NCBI GenBank assembly: GCA_000697055.1
Contig: JNDT01002355.1
Location: forward strand, 186,001-250,000
Direction of reading: 5' to 3'
Source: Saksenaea vasiformis B4078
Taxonomy: Eukaryota > Mucoromycota > Mucoromycetes > Mucorales > Saksenaeaceae
DNA length: 64,000 nucleotides
Shown here: positions 34,791-46,677 of the stretch, one piece after another
Layout of the letters: each line of letters starts with the position of its first letter
Position numbering within the stretch: the stretch's first letter is position 1
Notes under the pieces: generated by a model
What the model was told of the DNA's origin: nothing
The model's input: the letters and a program-made list of their open reading frames with translations, nothing else
Databases searched by the model: none
Program-made: the position numbers and the translations under genes

Positions 34791-36765
34791 TTGTCTACAT
34801 GAAGAAAAACCAAGATCATGGAACAGTATGACGACATGTTGATAGCGAGACATTTATACAAGTTGCGGAGAAATTGTGGTGATGATCAGTCAAAGGGGCA
34901 AAACAATCATGGTGGATCGAGCATTCAATGAGGTGTAATGATCATTCTTGTCGTATCCGACATAGTTAAATTACTACACAGTGATTAAAACAAAACGTCA
35001 GAACACGACAAAAGGCACAGAGGGTGGTCACTTCATTAGAACACGGTTCTAGACATGTCTTATCCCATCTATCTGTTGCTGAGATACCAGCAGACACAGG
35101 ATACACAACTAACCAGGATGAACATAGTGATCGCGATCTAGTAAAGAAGCATCTAAAGATACATCTAAACCCCTCTATCCCGCTGTTACCCGCAAGCATC
35201 GTGAATTATTTAAACAATAAAACATCCTTTTTGAGTCTCGCTTACTTCACATCGTCCTTACTTGAAATTGGATACAACACACTTTTCCTGTGGTGAGAGA
35301 GTCGGTATTTATCTACATTGATCCATATTTCTTAAGATTTACCCGTCGTGTATCGGTATTTCTATGTCACCTCTTGGTGCTCCTGCGTATTTCTCTGCAA
35401 TTCTCTGCAATTTCCTCTTATCTTGATCAGTGGGACGTACTGTAGTCTACAAAAAAACGCAATTTCTTAAAACTGGAAATTGTATAAAGTCTCTCACATG
35501 TATAGCTTACTTATCAATGACAGCCATTGCGGTGGGCTCGGTATTTCTACGTATTTCTAAGTATTTTCCCGTTGTGAAGCAGATAAGTACGGGAATAGTG
35601 CTTAAAATCGGTATTTCTCGTAGCTGTCTGCATTTCTTTGCATTTATCGGTCAAGTTTTTCCCATAGTGTAACCATTTGGAAGAAGCGAAGCCATCAAGA
35701 AAACACGTAGAGAAATAGGCGCTTGCAGGAACTGTAACAAAAAAAATTTCTAATTGCAAGTGCTGCAGATCAACACAACGCCACATCTCGAAAATGTTCC
35801 AGCAATTCTGGAGTTCTGTATATTGTATGTCAGATCCATGGAGTTTGCTGGTCGATATTCACTTCGCGGCAGCCCGGGAGACCCCGGAACCCCAAGACTC
35901 CTCTTTCTACGGCCGACTGGCGACCAATCTAGTTCCAATCTCCTAAGGCATCATGATAAGAAGCCTCACCTATCCTTTTCTTGTCCCTAATTGTTGTATT
36001 CTGTAATACTTGAAAGGGAACTATTGCTGTTGTTCTTTCTGGCCTAGTGTCTATCGAAATGAATTCATACAATGAAACTACCCCTCAATTGTCTGTTCAA
36101 CATGCTAAAAGAACCACCAATAGCTCTATGGTAAAAGGTTTTCCTATCCATCCGTAGCTGGTGGCCACTTGGTCTATCATGCTTTTGTCAGCATGCTACA
36201 CCTGGTGCACCTCAAACGCTGTCATACGTGGAAATATGGTCGTCTGATAAACATGTCGCGTTACGAACGAACAATTTCCAGACGCAAAGCGTTAAAAGCG
36301 GCCGTTGCTTTCTTTTTCAGCGTTACACAGCCTTCATGCCTAGATGTCCGCATGGGCGAGTACTAATTGAATATTGATATATATACTCCTTGTTGCCTCA
36401 GATTACAACCAAGATTCATTATATTGAAACAACTGTTTATCTGGATGGAAGCAATCAAAACAAATAGTTAATGAAGAGCATTTAGCAGGAGAACGTAATT
36501 ATTGGAAAGAGCGATTACGTTGAGACCATCATAAGCTTGTATTCCGTAATTACCAGGATGAATGTGATGACGAATAAACTTCCTAAAGACGACTAATGCT
36601 CATTTACCGTATATACATATAGGCAGGTTCACGAAGGCCACTTGTAAGTTAGATGCGTCATTCAATCCAAATGAAGCGCAAGAATTTGTTGCCACTCGTG
36701 ACCTGCCAAGGCTTTAACCGCGTGAACGAAACCTTTGTAGAGCTTCTCTTCCTTCAACCGCTCTA
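34791..36765. other. Gene-poor stretch before the J-protein gene
   Basis: No gene supported. The motif CGGTATTTCT recurs three times between about 35350 and 35620, hinting at a decayed small element. Confidence 0.35.
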
Positions 36766-37519
36766 ATGGCAAGCCTTCCTGACTATTACGGCATTCTTGA
36801 AGTGCCCGAGACTGCAACCCTTGAAGAGATTCGTGAAGGTCAGTCTCGACAAAGTTTTTATGTCCAAGTTGTGAAATGAACTTTTTCTTGGCAGCGTACA
36901 AGAAGCAAGCCTTACTCCATCATCCCGATCGCCTTCCGGAGAATGCAACTGATGAACAACGTGCTCAGGCTACTAGCACCTTCCAAGTCATTGCTGATGC
37001 CTATTATATTCTTGGCGACCGACAGCGTAGAGAAGCTTTCGATCGCTCTCGGCGTCGTCAAAGTGGTTTCTCTGCAGCAAGCCCTAGATCAACTCCGCAG
37101 GAAGCGCATCACATGTTTGGCAACGTATTTGAAGAGCTGCTGAGACCAGAAGGTTGGTATATTTGGGTGCATACATACGGCTGAGCGCCTAAATACCACT
37201 TTTACCAGTTGAAAACCCTTCACATGTTTGGCGAGTCCTGGGTGCGGGTGCAGGGCTCATTCTAGGATTCATTATTGGAAATGTTGGCGGAGCAGCTGTG
37301 GTAAGAATGGAATTGGATGGAGTAGAGGGTGATTTGACTAACGGCGACAAATACATAAAGGGAGCGGTGGCAGGAAAGACGTTGGGTGAGATTAGAGATA
37401 AGAAGGGTGTTTCCGTTTACACTGCATTCGAACAATTGGCAATGCATCAACGACGAGATATTTTGACAGCATTATTGACACGATTATTGGCGCATGGGGC
37501 ATCAGGAATGATGAAATAG
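36766..37519 (+). CDS. DnaJ (J-domain) protein with glycine-rich membrane segment
   Basis: Hsp70 co-chaperone. Four exons: start at 36766 (MASLPDYYGILEVPETATLE), intron GTCAGT...TTGGCAG, J-domain exon with intact HPD (LLHHPDRLP) and FDRSRRRQSG, intron GTTGGT...ACCAG, exon with a glycine-zipper hydrophobic stretch (VLGAGAGLILGFIIGNVGGA), intron GTAAGA...ATAAAG, last exon (AVAGKTLGEIRDKKG to GASGMMK). This is the only one of three paralogues in the window with HPD and is presumably the parent type. The hydrophobic segment suggests membrane association. Convergent with the cytidine deaminase gene, 36 bp apart. Confidence 0.88.
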
Positions 37520-37555
37520 CAACAGTTTCCTCAACCTATTCCTTTCTTCCCTTTA

Positions 37556-38239
37556 TTATTTTCTGTAGTCCTCAAGTTTGAATGAAAGTGGTAATAGATC
37601 TTCCAATGTGATCATCTTGACCTGATTGTCAACAGTCAGAAGATAGACTGGCAAGGATGGTGGTCCAAATTCAGAGATGAATTGTCTAAAGATTTGAAAG
37701 AGGTAAGCTTGTTTGCTTTAGAGCAAAAACCTTATGGTACCTGCAAATACCACAAGGAGAAACAAAACTTGTTTCATCCGATGCCACAGCCAGTGCGACA
37801 AAGTTCTTTTGACCTTCACTCTGTTATTGCGTAATCCATTGAGTACATTGGCCTTTCATGATGGGTGACACTTACAATGGCTTTCACATAGGCTGTTCGT
37901 TCAGCGCATATAGCACCACCTTTATAAAGACAAATGAGATGAGGTTTCTTTATTTCTCAGGATATTACCATAGGAAGAATTCTCAACATTACAGCCTAGA
38001 AAACACGCTTGAGTATGCAGCGCTTTGTCTATGATAATTTTACCTTGGAAGAAAGTTCCGTCTTCAGCTAAAACGGCGGCACCTACACGGAACTTGGAGT
38101 ATGGAGAGTAAGAATTTGTTTTGGCTGAATGCGAAGGTTAATGTTAAGTTGAATGGCTGAAGCGATGGAGAAAAGTACCTTCTTGAGCCAACTTGAATAG
38201 TTGTTCCTGTGTTTCTTGTGGAAGTGTGGGATTCGTCAT
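37556..38239 (-). CDS. CDD1: Cytidine deaminase
   Basis: Zinc enzyme converting cytidine and deoxycytidine to uridine in pyrimidine salvage. Several short exons: MTNPTLPQETQEQLFKLAQE; AKTNSYSPYSKFRVGAAVLAE; GCNVENSSY; GAICAERTAYVKAI; SEGQKNFVALAV to SPCGIC; then RQFISEFGPPSLPV to LEDYRK. Zinc ligands and catalytic Glu are in CAE and PCGIC, all present. All junctions are GT-AG and in frame. An upstream in-frame ATG at about 38335 is possible, but the start at 38239 gives the normal family N-terminus. Confidence 0.93.
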
Positions 38240-38411
38240 CCGGAAGAAAAGGGGGACTTTGTCACTTTTGATTGTTGCTGTATTTAAACATGTTATGACC
38301 GCTTGTTTACGCATTGAATTTCTCGCATTGGGCAACAGCTTTTTATTTTATTTTATTTTTCCTTCTATTCTTTCATGTCTGCACTTCTAATACTCTAAGA
38401 ATTGTCGACTA

Positions 38412-39251
38412 TTATAATGGTTCGAATGCAACTGTACAAATCTTTGATCCTGTTTGTCCACCGAAAGAGAAGGTAGGGTATTTGATATGTGAGTGGTAGC
38501 GGAAATCTATATGAAAGATATAAGATTGTCAAAATAGAAACCCCTTAAAAATGAACTTACGCTGTTTAAAGTTTTCGATTAGCTCTTCCATGGTCCAATT
38601 GCAGCTTGTGATCAGAAATCGACCTTCTGGTTTGATCATTTTGCGTACTGCCTCAACATAGAGTTCCCTTGGCCCTGCACGACCTTCCTCTCTAGCCTTC
38701 TCTTGATCTGGATTCAATGAGATTGCATCGTATGTGCCTTTATCCAACACTATATCGTATTGTGTTGTTTGCCAACTGTGATCGTTAAGGAAATCAACTG
38801 CTTCGTAATTAATCCACGAGTATTCACGCTGATCAGCTACAGATTTTGCCAACTGGATTGCTGGTTCTGAGTAGTCGATGCCTTTGAGGTTACGAAAACC
38901 TTCATCGGCGAGTGCCAGTAAGAGGTGACCATTGCCACACCCCAAATCGATCACTGTACTTTCTTTGTCGTCTACGTTTTCTGCAACCCATTCCACCATA
39001 CGTTCAACGCTATCCTCGCCAAACCTATACCAACCGTTCAATAACTTGATTTTCCACCGACCGCTGTCGTTACCATATTTCACCAATGTCACCGATCTCT
39101 TTGAAGTTGTTGTTCTCGCGATTGTACACCGAATCCCAGCTGCACATTGCAATTCAATTAGCATTCCATTCATTTTCTCTGACAAAACTACGTACTATGT
39201 CTGGGTTCCGAGTTGAGAGGCTTCGAAGTCTTCTGCGTTTGGCAACTCCAT
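38412..39251 (-). CDS. EFM4: eEF1A lysine methyltransferase (EFM4/METTL10-like)
   Basis: S-adenosylmethionine-dependent methyltransferase for elongation factor 1A. Exons: start 39251 (MELPNAEDFEASQLGTQT), 55-nt intron, WDSVYNRENNNFKEIGDIGE, intron, WFGEDSVERMVEW onward, intron near 38565-38515, last exon HFRYHSHIKYPTFSFGG to FEPL. Motif I is VIDLGCGNGHLL; the post-I acidic turn is LKGIDYSEPAI; LDKGTYDAISLNPD and LITSCNWTMEEL are signature blocks of this family. All are intact. Confidence 0.93.
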
Positions 39252-39735
39252 GGAGAAAGGTGTAAAACAAAATTTGAAGGGACATCGAAATGACTGTTGG
39301 TTGTCCCTCCGATTTTCTTTTTTTGGTAGTCAAACGAAGAAAAGTAGCTATTTCATCAGAAGACACTGGAGCCAAACAATAAACACAAATATAGGGAACA
39401 AAAACATTCCACTGTAGATCCTATGTATATGTTGGTGCTTGAAATATAACCAAAGTGCTTCCAATTTCTCCTTTGTACTATGGCGTTGTTCTGATCATTA
39501 CTTTGTAATGGCATGGGTATACTCAAGAGAGATGCTGCCGACAGGCTTGAGCTGGATGCTATCTTTTAAGGAAACGTAAAATTAACCATCGTTGTCTATC
39601 AGTGTTTCCGCACAGGCAAAATTGGAAACAATAGAAATGGGCAACTTCTACGAATGCAAACACGTGATCCAATTTCATAAAAAAAAAAACGTCGTCGAAC
39701 CTTCCAGTTGAAAGGTTTTCTTCTTTGTTCTAACC
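39252..39735. promoter_or_regulatory. Bidirectional promoter between EFM4 and the bZIP gene
   Basis: 484 bp separate two divergent starts. A palindromic CACGTG core lies at about 39661-39666, followed by an A-rich run just before the bZIP start. Binding factor unknown. Confidence 0.4.
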
Positions 39736-41574
39736 ATGACCAAGGAAGCTCAGACGATACCATACATAAAGCATGAACCGGACGATCAAGAGCCGGACGA
39801 CGTGATCATGTTCTATCTAAATCCTGATTATTTATCTGCTGATTCACCGTCTTCATTAAGCGATCTTCCTTTTTCACCTCCGTATGATTCGTCCTCTTCA
39901 TTAGACGGGAGCCCTAAAGAGCATCCTCTGGAGCAAATGCCACAGGACTTCATATTCGACCCTCAAAACACTTTTAACCCTATGCACTGGACGAATGATA
40001 CGTGTCTGCAGCCGGACCTGCTGACTACCTTTCCTTTGTACCTGCCTCCCCAACCTTTGCCATATACACTACCACCTTCCTCACCACCAGAGTCTTCTGC
40101 AGAAGAACAGCCGAAAAAGAAACGTGGACGAAAGAAACGCGAATCACCAGTACCGACTGGGACACCAGCTATTGCGCCTGCCCCTCCCACACCATTTACT
40201 CACTTGTTGCCCACCGTCAAAATTGAACCTGTTTCACATCCTTCACCACCAGCCCCACAACCCGCTCCGATGCATCCTCCTGCTTCCCAATCAATTCCCT
40301 CAAAAACTCAGCCGGTCAAAAGTGAGCCGCTTACAGCGGATGATCAAAAAGCAGCGGCGTTAGCGAAACGCCAAGAACGCCTCATAAAAAATAGAGCAGC
40401 CGCGTTATTGTCACGTAAACGTAAACGGGAACATGTTGCTGCCTTGGAAGAGCAAAACAAAATGTTGACAACAGAAAATGCGGACTTACGAAACAAGGTG
40501 GTTCAATTGGAGGCGCAAGTTGAAACATTGGCAAAAGAAAATCGGGATCTTCGAGAACGACTAGGGACATCAGCACCAGGCGTGTCAGCCTTGAACGCAA
40601 GGAATATCTCCTCCAAAACAACAGGGATGGTATTCATGGTAAGTGAATTAGTAGGCAACACCTATCATGAGATTCTCACTCCGATCCGAGATTATTCTTT
40701 TTTCCTTTGCCCTTTTCACTCTGCCTTCACAAACCATCAGTCGCTTGACTGTTGGTGGTTCGCCCAAACAAATCCCTTTATTGGGTTCTCCTAGGTAAGA
40801 ATGATAGATAATTTTATTTATTTATTTTACTCACATGTTGATCGTAGTATTTCGGACGTTGGACATCCGACAGGCAGAGAACATGCCACGTTGGACGGTT
40901 CTCCGAAGTCAGCGGAAACAACAACAACAGATTTGATCATGATGGAGGCTGTACGACCTCGTGATTTGCAAATGTGGATTAAAGACAAGTTGGACCATGT
41001 GCCCGACGCGGATGTGAAGAACGAGAAAGGTCTTATTCATTGGGATGGAAACAACAAGGCCACAGACAAAGAGTCATCGACACCCACTCCTCCACATCGC
41101 GTCTATCTTTATTCGAACGAATTTTCTCAAGTAGCACCAGTTCATAGTAACGGAAGTTCGGATCCCTCGTGGTTTGAGACACTGAACGAACACGATGAGC
41201 CCGTTTTGTCCATTATATCACCCTTTGGACCTGCTAGACCGTCTTCTTACAATCGTACCGAGGGTGACCATTGCGAAAGTGCATCCAAGTTACAACGTTA
41301 CCTACAGATTGATGTCAAAGTTCTGGGCTCTCAAGTGATCGACGGTCAATTAATTTCTCTAGAGCATTGTCCTTTCGCAAATTCATTGTTATCGGATATG
41401 AAGGATGACTTGCTTAGCCCTATTCCAGTATGGGGGTCGAGTCATACCTCGCAAAACGCGACGGATACAGCGGCTTCTGCAAAGCCGGCGAGTGACAGAA
41501 GAATCAACAAGGACATGCGTCGTAAAATTGTTGGAGAAGAACGCGCCAAGAAAGTAGCACGAGTGATTACATAA
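39736..41574 (+). CDS. Membrane-anchored bZIP transcription factor, ATF6/CREB3-like
   Basis: Three exons: 39736-40638, 40691-40794, 40848-41574; 577 residues. Residues 1-125 are acidic, Ser/Pro-rich (activation-like). An AT-hook-like basic block (PKKKRGRKKRE) lies near 127-137. The bZIP basic region (NRAAALLSRKRKREH) is near 215-230, with a leucine zipper to about 275. The exon 1/2 junction (ATG|GTAAGT...CCGAG|ATT) was chosen because it alone opens the frame through a hydrophobic segment, VFMIILFSFALFTLP, a likely single transmembrane helix, and continues into exon 3. About 260 residues follow it, presumably lumenal. This is the architecture of ATF6/CREB3 factors released from the ER by proteolysis, unlike the soluble Hac1 of yeasts. 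Role in ER stress is inference. Confidence 0.8.
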
Positions 41575-41778
41575 CCTATACCCACTTTTTCTTGTTTTGC
41601 CCTCATTTATCGTAATCCATGTTTGAAGATAAAACGATCATCTGGATATCTTTTTTATTTCATGTACAGTGATTTTCCTTTCCGTGAAAGTTAACAAAAC
41701 AATATTCAATTAAGTACAAAATTGAAGACATTTTCGTGGAGAAAGTTTAGGTGTGGAGGTCGGAGTTGGATAAACGAT

Positions 41779-43221
41779 CTACTCGCTTTCAAAGACAGCA
41801 GCCATGCCCATACCAGTACCGATGCACATGGAGGTGACACCAACCTTCTTGCCCTGACGCTTCAATTCGGGAAGAAGGGTAGCAATCTGACGGGCACCAG
41901 TGGCACCCAAGGGATGACCGAAAGCAATGGCACCACCCTTAGGGTTGACCTTCTCGAAAGGAATACCAAGCTTCTCAACCGAATAGACAGACTGGGAAGC
42001 GAAAGCTTCGTTGATCTCGTAGATATCGACATCCTCCAACTTGAGACCAGCTCTTTCAACGGCAACAGGAATGGCAAAGGCAGGACCAATACCCATAACA
42101 CGAGGAGGAACCTAAGTAGAACACATGAGAACACACGCTTTCTCTTCCTCTTCCTCTCTTTTTCTTTTCTCAGTCAAAAAACTTACACCAACGACAGCAG
42201 AGGTAATGTACTTGCCGATGATGGGAAGACCCAACTTCTGAGCAGTCTTACGCTTCATCAACAAAACGGCGGCAGCACCATCCGAAACCTGGGAGGCGTT
42301 ACCAGCGGTAGTAGAACCCTCCTCGTCGAAGGCGGGTTTAAGCTTAGCCAACTTTTCGGCAGTAGTTCCGGGACGGACACCATCATCTCTGTCAACCAAG
42401 ACGGTCTGTTCGTTGCCGTCCTTATCCTGAACGATAGCCTTGATAGGCACGATTTCATCCTTGAACCAACCGTTCTTCTGAGCCTCAACGGCCTTGACGT
42501 GGGAAGCAGCAGCAAAAGCATCCTGCTTGGCGCGGGTAACACCGAAGTCAGCAGCCACGTTCTCAGAGGTAATACTGCATATGCGCAGAAATTGGCGTAA
42601 GACAAATGGTACGTTACTTCCACTTTCTCCACTTACCCCATGGGCAAAAGACAGTCAGCAGCGGCAGGGCAGGCTTCAACAATTCTGTCAGAAGAGGGAG
42701 CCATGGACTGGGCACCGTAGTTCTTTGTCATGGATTCAACACCGGCACCAATACCAACTTCAATCAAGCCAGCCTGGATAGCAGTGGCAATCTGCACAAC
42801 AGCCTGAAGACCAGAAGAGCACTGACGGTTGACGGTGTTGACAGAGGTGGATTCAGGGAAACCAGCGTGAAGAGCGGCCATTCTAGCATTGGTAGCTCCT
42901 CCACCCTGGGGCAAGACATTACCAACAGCAATGTCATTGACAATTGCGGGGTCGATCCTGGTTTGGTCAATGACGCCCTTGAAGACAGCAGAGAGAATTT
43001 CTATTTCACATAAATGTTAAAGCTTTGTCATTCAATCAACTAACAAGTTATATCTTACCTTCGGGAAGAGAATCCTTGAAACCACCCTTGCGAGCACGGG
43101 TGATGGCAGAACGCAAGGCACTGACAATGACCACGTCCTCAGGCGACTTGACACCAACCTTGTTAGCAATGGTATCTGAAGGAGCAAGGTGGGCGGAAAC
43201 TTGTTGCAAACGGGAAGCCAT
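41779..43221 (-). CDS. POT1: Peroxisomal 3-ketoacyl-CoA thiolase
   Basis: Last step of fatty acid beta-oxidation in peroxisomes. Four exons: 43221-43059, 43000-42637, 42574-42187, 42111-41779; exactly 415 residues. The N-terminus MASRLQQVSAHL contains a PTS2 signal (R-L-x5-H-L at residues 4-12), read by PEX7. The nucleophilic Cys is in NRQCSSGLQ; NEAFA, GHPLG (His) and CIGTGMGMA (second Cys) are all present. Codon use is strongly biased (GCC, AAG, GGT, ACC), suggesting high expression, in contrast with neighbours. Confidence 0.96.
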
Positions 43222-43494
43222 GAGGAATAGAAAGAAGAAGGTTGGAAAGCAAAAAAGTATTCCTTTGACCAATATCTTTTATAAATGATCCAGCTGACTA
43301 AAGCGATTCGCTCCTTGAAATTAAAGCTAGCAAGTCCCCAGCATTCATGTGAACATGCAAACAAAAGATATTCACATGTCAACATCAAGATATCCAATCA
43401 TAGACAATGTCGATGACAGTTTACCCCGCTTCCCTCTTTTTCCCCACATTCATGACATAAACTCAAATATACCAATAATTCACCTCCATTTTTT

Positions 43495-44013
43495 TTAATG
43501 TTTATTACAACAAGCTTCGTCTAAGTAGTTGTCTGGCATTAATTCTGCTTGTAACCTTAGCGATTCCTTCATTTCCTCAGTTTGTTCTCTTTGAAGCGCG
43601 AATCGATCTGTTTTCTTATCATAAACCATTGACATGAATGGAAGGAAAGTTTGCTTGAGCTCTTCACATTCTTTAGGTTCCAGGGATTGAGATTTGGAAA
43701 ACCGCTCGGCAAACAATTCATATGCTTTCTTGTACTGTTCACCTTTTTCTCCTAAATCTGTCTCCTCCACCTTCGAATAACCTGGGAACATTTGTTCCCC
43801 AGGAAACTGTCTCTCGATCCTTCCCGTTTCACCATTACATGCCATTACTCCTAGCACACCCAGGTGGCTTGCTAATGTGAGGAACTCGAGCTTGTCTAGC
43901 TTCTGGGACTTGGCAAATTGCACCATCATATCGTAGAATCCTTGCGCAAGGCGCATGCATTTTGGTTGTGGTGTATATTCATGAGCTTCGTATTCTTCCT
44001 CGGTGACTTCCAT
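43495..44013 (-). CDS. Uncharacterised 172-residue protein
   Basis: Single exon, soluble, acidic N-terminus (MEVTEEEYEAHEYTPQ), helical Glu/Lys-rich C-terminal half (EEMKESLRLQAELMPD). No domain recognised. A TATA box sits 34 nt upstream of the ATG. Intact frame, promoter and good amino-acid balance support a real gene, probably lineage-restricted. Confidence 0.65.
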   Translation of the reverse strand: MEVTEEEYEAHEYTPQPKCMRLAQGFYDMMVQFAKSQKLDKLEFLTLASHLGVLGVMACNGETGRIERQFPGEQMFPGYSKVEETDLGEKGEQYKKAYELFAERFSKSQSLEPKECEELKQTFLPFMSMVYDKKTDRFALQREQTEEMKESLRLQAELMPDNYLDEACCNKH

Positions 44014-44046
44014 GTTTTGGATTCTGTGCCTTTTTCCTCGTGAAGC

Positions 44047-44054
44047 TTTATATA
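44047..44054 (-). promoter_or_regulatory. TATA box of the 172-residue gene
   Basis: TATATAAA on the minus strand, 34 nt upstream of the start at 44013, implying a very short leader. Confidence 0.55.
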
Positions 44055-44137
44055 GAATGTGAAGGACGCACGGGTGTAACCTATCGGAAGGCTATGACTC
44101 AAACCAACGACAACGCAGTACTCTTTCCCATACCATC

Positions 44138-44820
44138 ATGTATCACTATCCGTTAACCGAACGTGACTATTTCAGTACGCAGCGGGCAGCTTTGAGACTG
44201 GTACGCTCCCGAAACACGAGCAGATCAGGCACCTGAATACGATGGCGGAGTCGGAACGCTTGCTCAGCGCTATCCTAGACGGACTCTTTCAACACGTAGC
44301 TCCAAGAAATCGTCCTATGTAAAGCCATCCTATATCCACCAAAATTTTAGTAGTCTGATCTACTGGAAAAAGACGGTGAAGTCAAATAAAGAGAAAAAGC
44401 CGGAGTTCGGATATCTGATCCGCACGTTAACCTAAATCAGAAGATTTTACAAATTTTCGTTCGTGATCTTCATGTTTATCTGATGTGCAAAGGAGCCAAT
44501 CGGAAAAGGGGCTATGGACCACTACAAGAATGCTTCACCAACTCGAATGCAAATTTGCGATTCGGTTTCAAAAGATGATAGACAGGCACAATCAGCAGAT
44601 GAACGCTTCATGTCTAAAAGGCGAAGATCTCTCACTGTTCTAGTAGAGTCGAGTGGGCAGAATAAATGGATAATACATAATGTGGATAGTGAGTTCCTCT
44701 TGGGCATTGAGGGAGCATTTGGGAAGGTAAGAGAGACAATTACGTCTACTTCCGCGACTGATCCTTCTATGTATTACTCAGGGTTCAGTTCTTTTTGAAG
44801 GGTATTGGCCCTGCGTGATA
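44138..44820 (+). CDS. Putative multi-exon gene, product unknown
   Basis: ATG at 44138 (MYHYPLTERDYF), a 45-50 nt GTACGC...GAGCAG intron, then a basic open stretch (YPRRTLSTRSSKKSSYVK) to about 44430, and a later open stretch at 44514-44730 (SKRRRSLTVLVESSGQNKW, LLGIEGAFGK). Possible donor GTAAGA at about 44727 and acceptor TTTGAAG at about 44800. No domain recognised and the exon joins after 44430 are uncertain. Divergent from the 172-residue gene. Confidence 0.3.
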
Positions 44821-45541
44821 GATTGGATTTTCTGAAAAGTCTATACGGTTTGGTATCGAGTGCTGCGCTTATTAGTTGGCCGCCGATTTATGGTCTGTTA
44901 CGCGATTTACATGACGTAAGTGGCAATCGTGCCAAATACACCAGAAGGTCACGTCTTCGAAGAACGTACTCGGCCCTTTGCAGAGTATTTGATGCAGAGG
45001 TCCACGTGGTCAAATATATCGTGGAAAGAGATGTCAAAATAGAACACGACAAAATCTGTTGCAAATGGATTCACAGTAAGGCAGACTATGTGAAAGAAGG
45101 TGTATCGAGAAAATTCATATCTATCCTTGTGCTAAATAGGAACATGGATCGATGACTAGTGTAGCTTCTGTCATAATACTTGCGAGCGTGCCTACTGCGG
45201 CTGGTGATGGGTGCCTCAGTGCCAGGCATTACCGCGGAGATCCAAACACCGGTCGATGAAACTCCTCGTGTTGCGCGGTTCTCTATTATCTCTGTGTTTA
45301 ACGCCAGTAAAGAACCCATCCTGTATTGTCAGTTACCTTCATCGATAAAGTCACTCCGTGGAGATTAGTCAAAGCTTTGCTGTCTTTCTTACGCGCCGTA
45401 TACCGCCGATGAGTTTCTGTGCACGGGGAAGACCCCTGCGACAATGGCTGCTCAATCAACAAATATCTCACGCATACTTATTAAGTATGGATTTTTGATA
45501 CTATTTTGGTGGCGGTAAACTAACCCAAAACCACATATTTT

Positions 45542-45902
45542 TTACATTACAAAGGGTAACCCACGTATGCGGTGGTCTGTTTCAATGATTCGTGAGAGTC
45601 TACCTATGCCAATTGTCTTTAGTTGCAGATAGTAATCCGCCTCCATAATTGCGCGGATCTGATCAAGAACTTCCACTTTTCCTGCTGGTGGCAAACTGCG
45701 ACTATTGCAACGCGCCTGGAAAAGTCTGTCGTATATTGTCAATCGTGATAAAAAGCAATACTAATGGCTTCAGTAGCAGATCAGTTAAACTGAATGAAAA
45801 TATGCAAAAATAGGTTCTTTTACACAGTTGATGGATCCTCGCATCCACCTGACAAACAGCCAAAGATTCCTCTCTCCACAAGAGTCCTTTATGATCGAGC
45901 AA
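45542..45902 (-). CDS. Putative small two-exon protein, about 90 residues
   Basis: Exon 1 from 45902 (MLDHKGLLWREESLAVCQVDARIHQL), then an intron ending CTTTTCCAG, then exon 2 (NSRSLPPAGKVEVLDQIRAI, YYLQLKTIGIGRLSRIIE) to the stop at 45542. The second exon looks like folded helical protein. The donor of exon 1 is not certain. No family recognised. Confidence 0.4.
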
Positions 45903-46289
45903 ATATGTTAACGAGAAGTTCTACTTTAGATGGACAATGACTATCATGTACTGATATACACTGAACTGTTACAGAATATCATTCCCTCCTTTAAAATATA
46001 GTCTTAGTTTAACCGTGTGAAGGACAGAACTATCGCACCGCTGTGCATTAGCACACAGACCATGCTTGTAGCTAAAAAATGATCGCCCGAAAAACATGAC
46101 ACGGATAACTTAGTTACTACCTCTCTAGAACTAAGACAATTCAAGTCCATCACAATCCACTTGACCCTCTCTCATAACAAAACAGAATAAAGTGTATGTT
46201 CCTTTCTTTTTTATTCAGGCAATATAACATCGCCACGGAAAAATGAAAAGGAAAAACTTATTCATTTGATTCAAAAGAAACACATGAAC

Positions 46290-46677
46290 TTAACGGTACT
46301 GTTGAAAAATTGTAAGAACATCTATTCATAATGTTGTGGTGTCTCTCACTGTACCTTGTGGAAGCCGATGTCATTGGCATATTCACGGAAGCACTGACGG
46401 CAAATGTTGAGGTTGTACTTGCGAATCAAACCGGCACGATGGGCGCAGACACGGCTATGGAATGCAAGAAGAAAGATAGGTTAGGTAAGTTTCCGTGTTG
46501 TTGGAACTACATTTGTCAATAATGTTCATCTTGTACAAGTGGCTTGTGCAGAACATTCACTAGTTCATGCCACCCATAACATGCTGAAGCAAAATTGGCA
46601 ATACATGAAACATACCATTGACGGGCACCTTTGCCATATTGACGGGGGCGAGAGTTCCAGACGTTAGCGTGGGCCAT
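46290..46677 (-). CDS. RPS29: Small ribosomal subunit protein uS14 (RPS29)
   Basis: Component of the 40S subunit. Start at 46677 ([20 protein letters not shown]); a long intron of about 160 nt; exon 2 ([34 protein letters not shown]); then a 47-nt intron and a last exon of only nine bases (46298-46290) coding Tyr-Arg-stop. Reading without that intron would end HKVQ; the spliced ending FHKYR matches yeast S29 (FYKYR). Zinc ligands CxxC and CxxC are intact. Confidence 0.93.

Noticed and set aside
35850..35950. GC-rich stretch resembling cloning polylinker (GGCAGCCCGGGAG)
   Set aside because: No run of restriction sites or vector sequence; flanks are ordinary genomic DNA.
41722..43290. Plus-strand open frames opposite the thiolase gene
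   Set aside because: Shadow frames of a codon-biased gene; the minus strand has the complete catalytic protein with correct introns.
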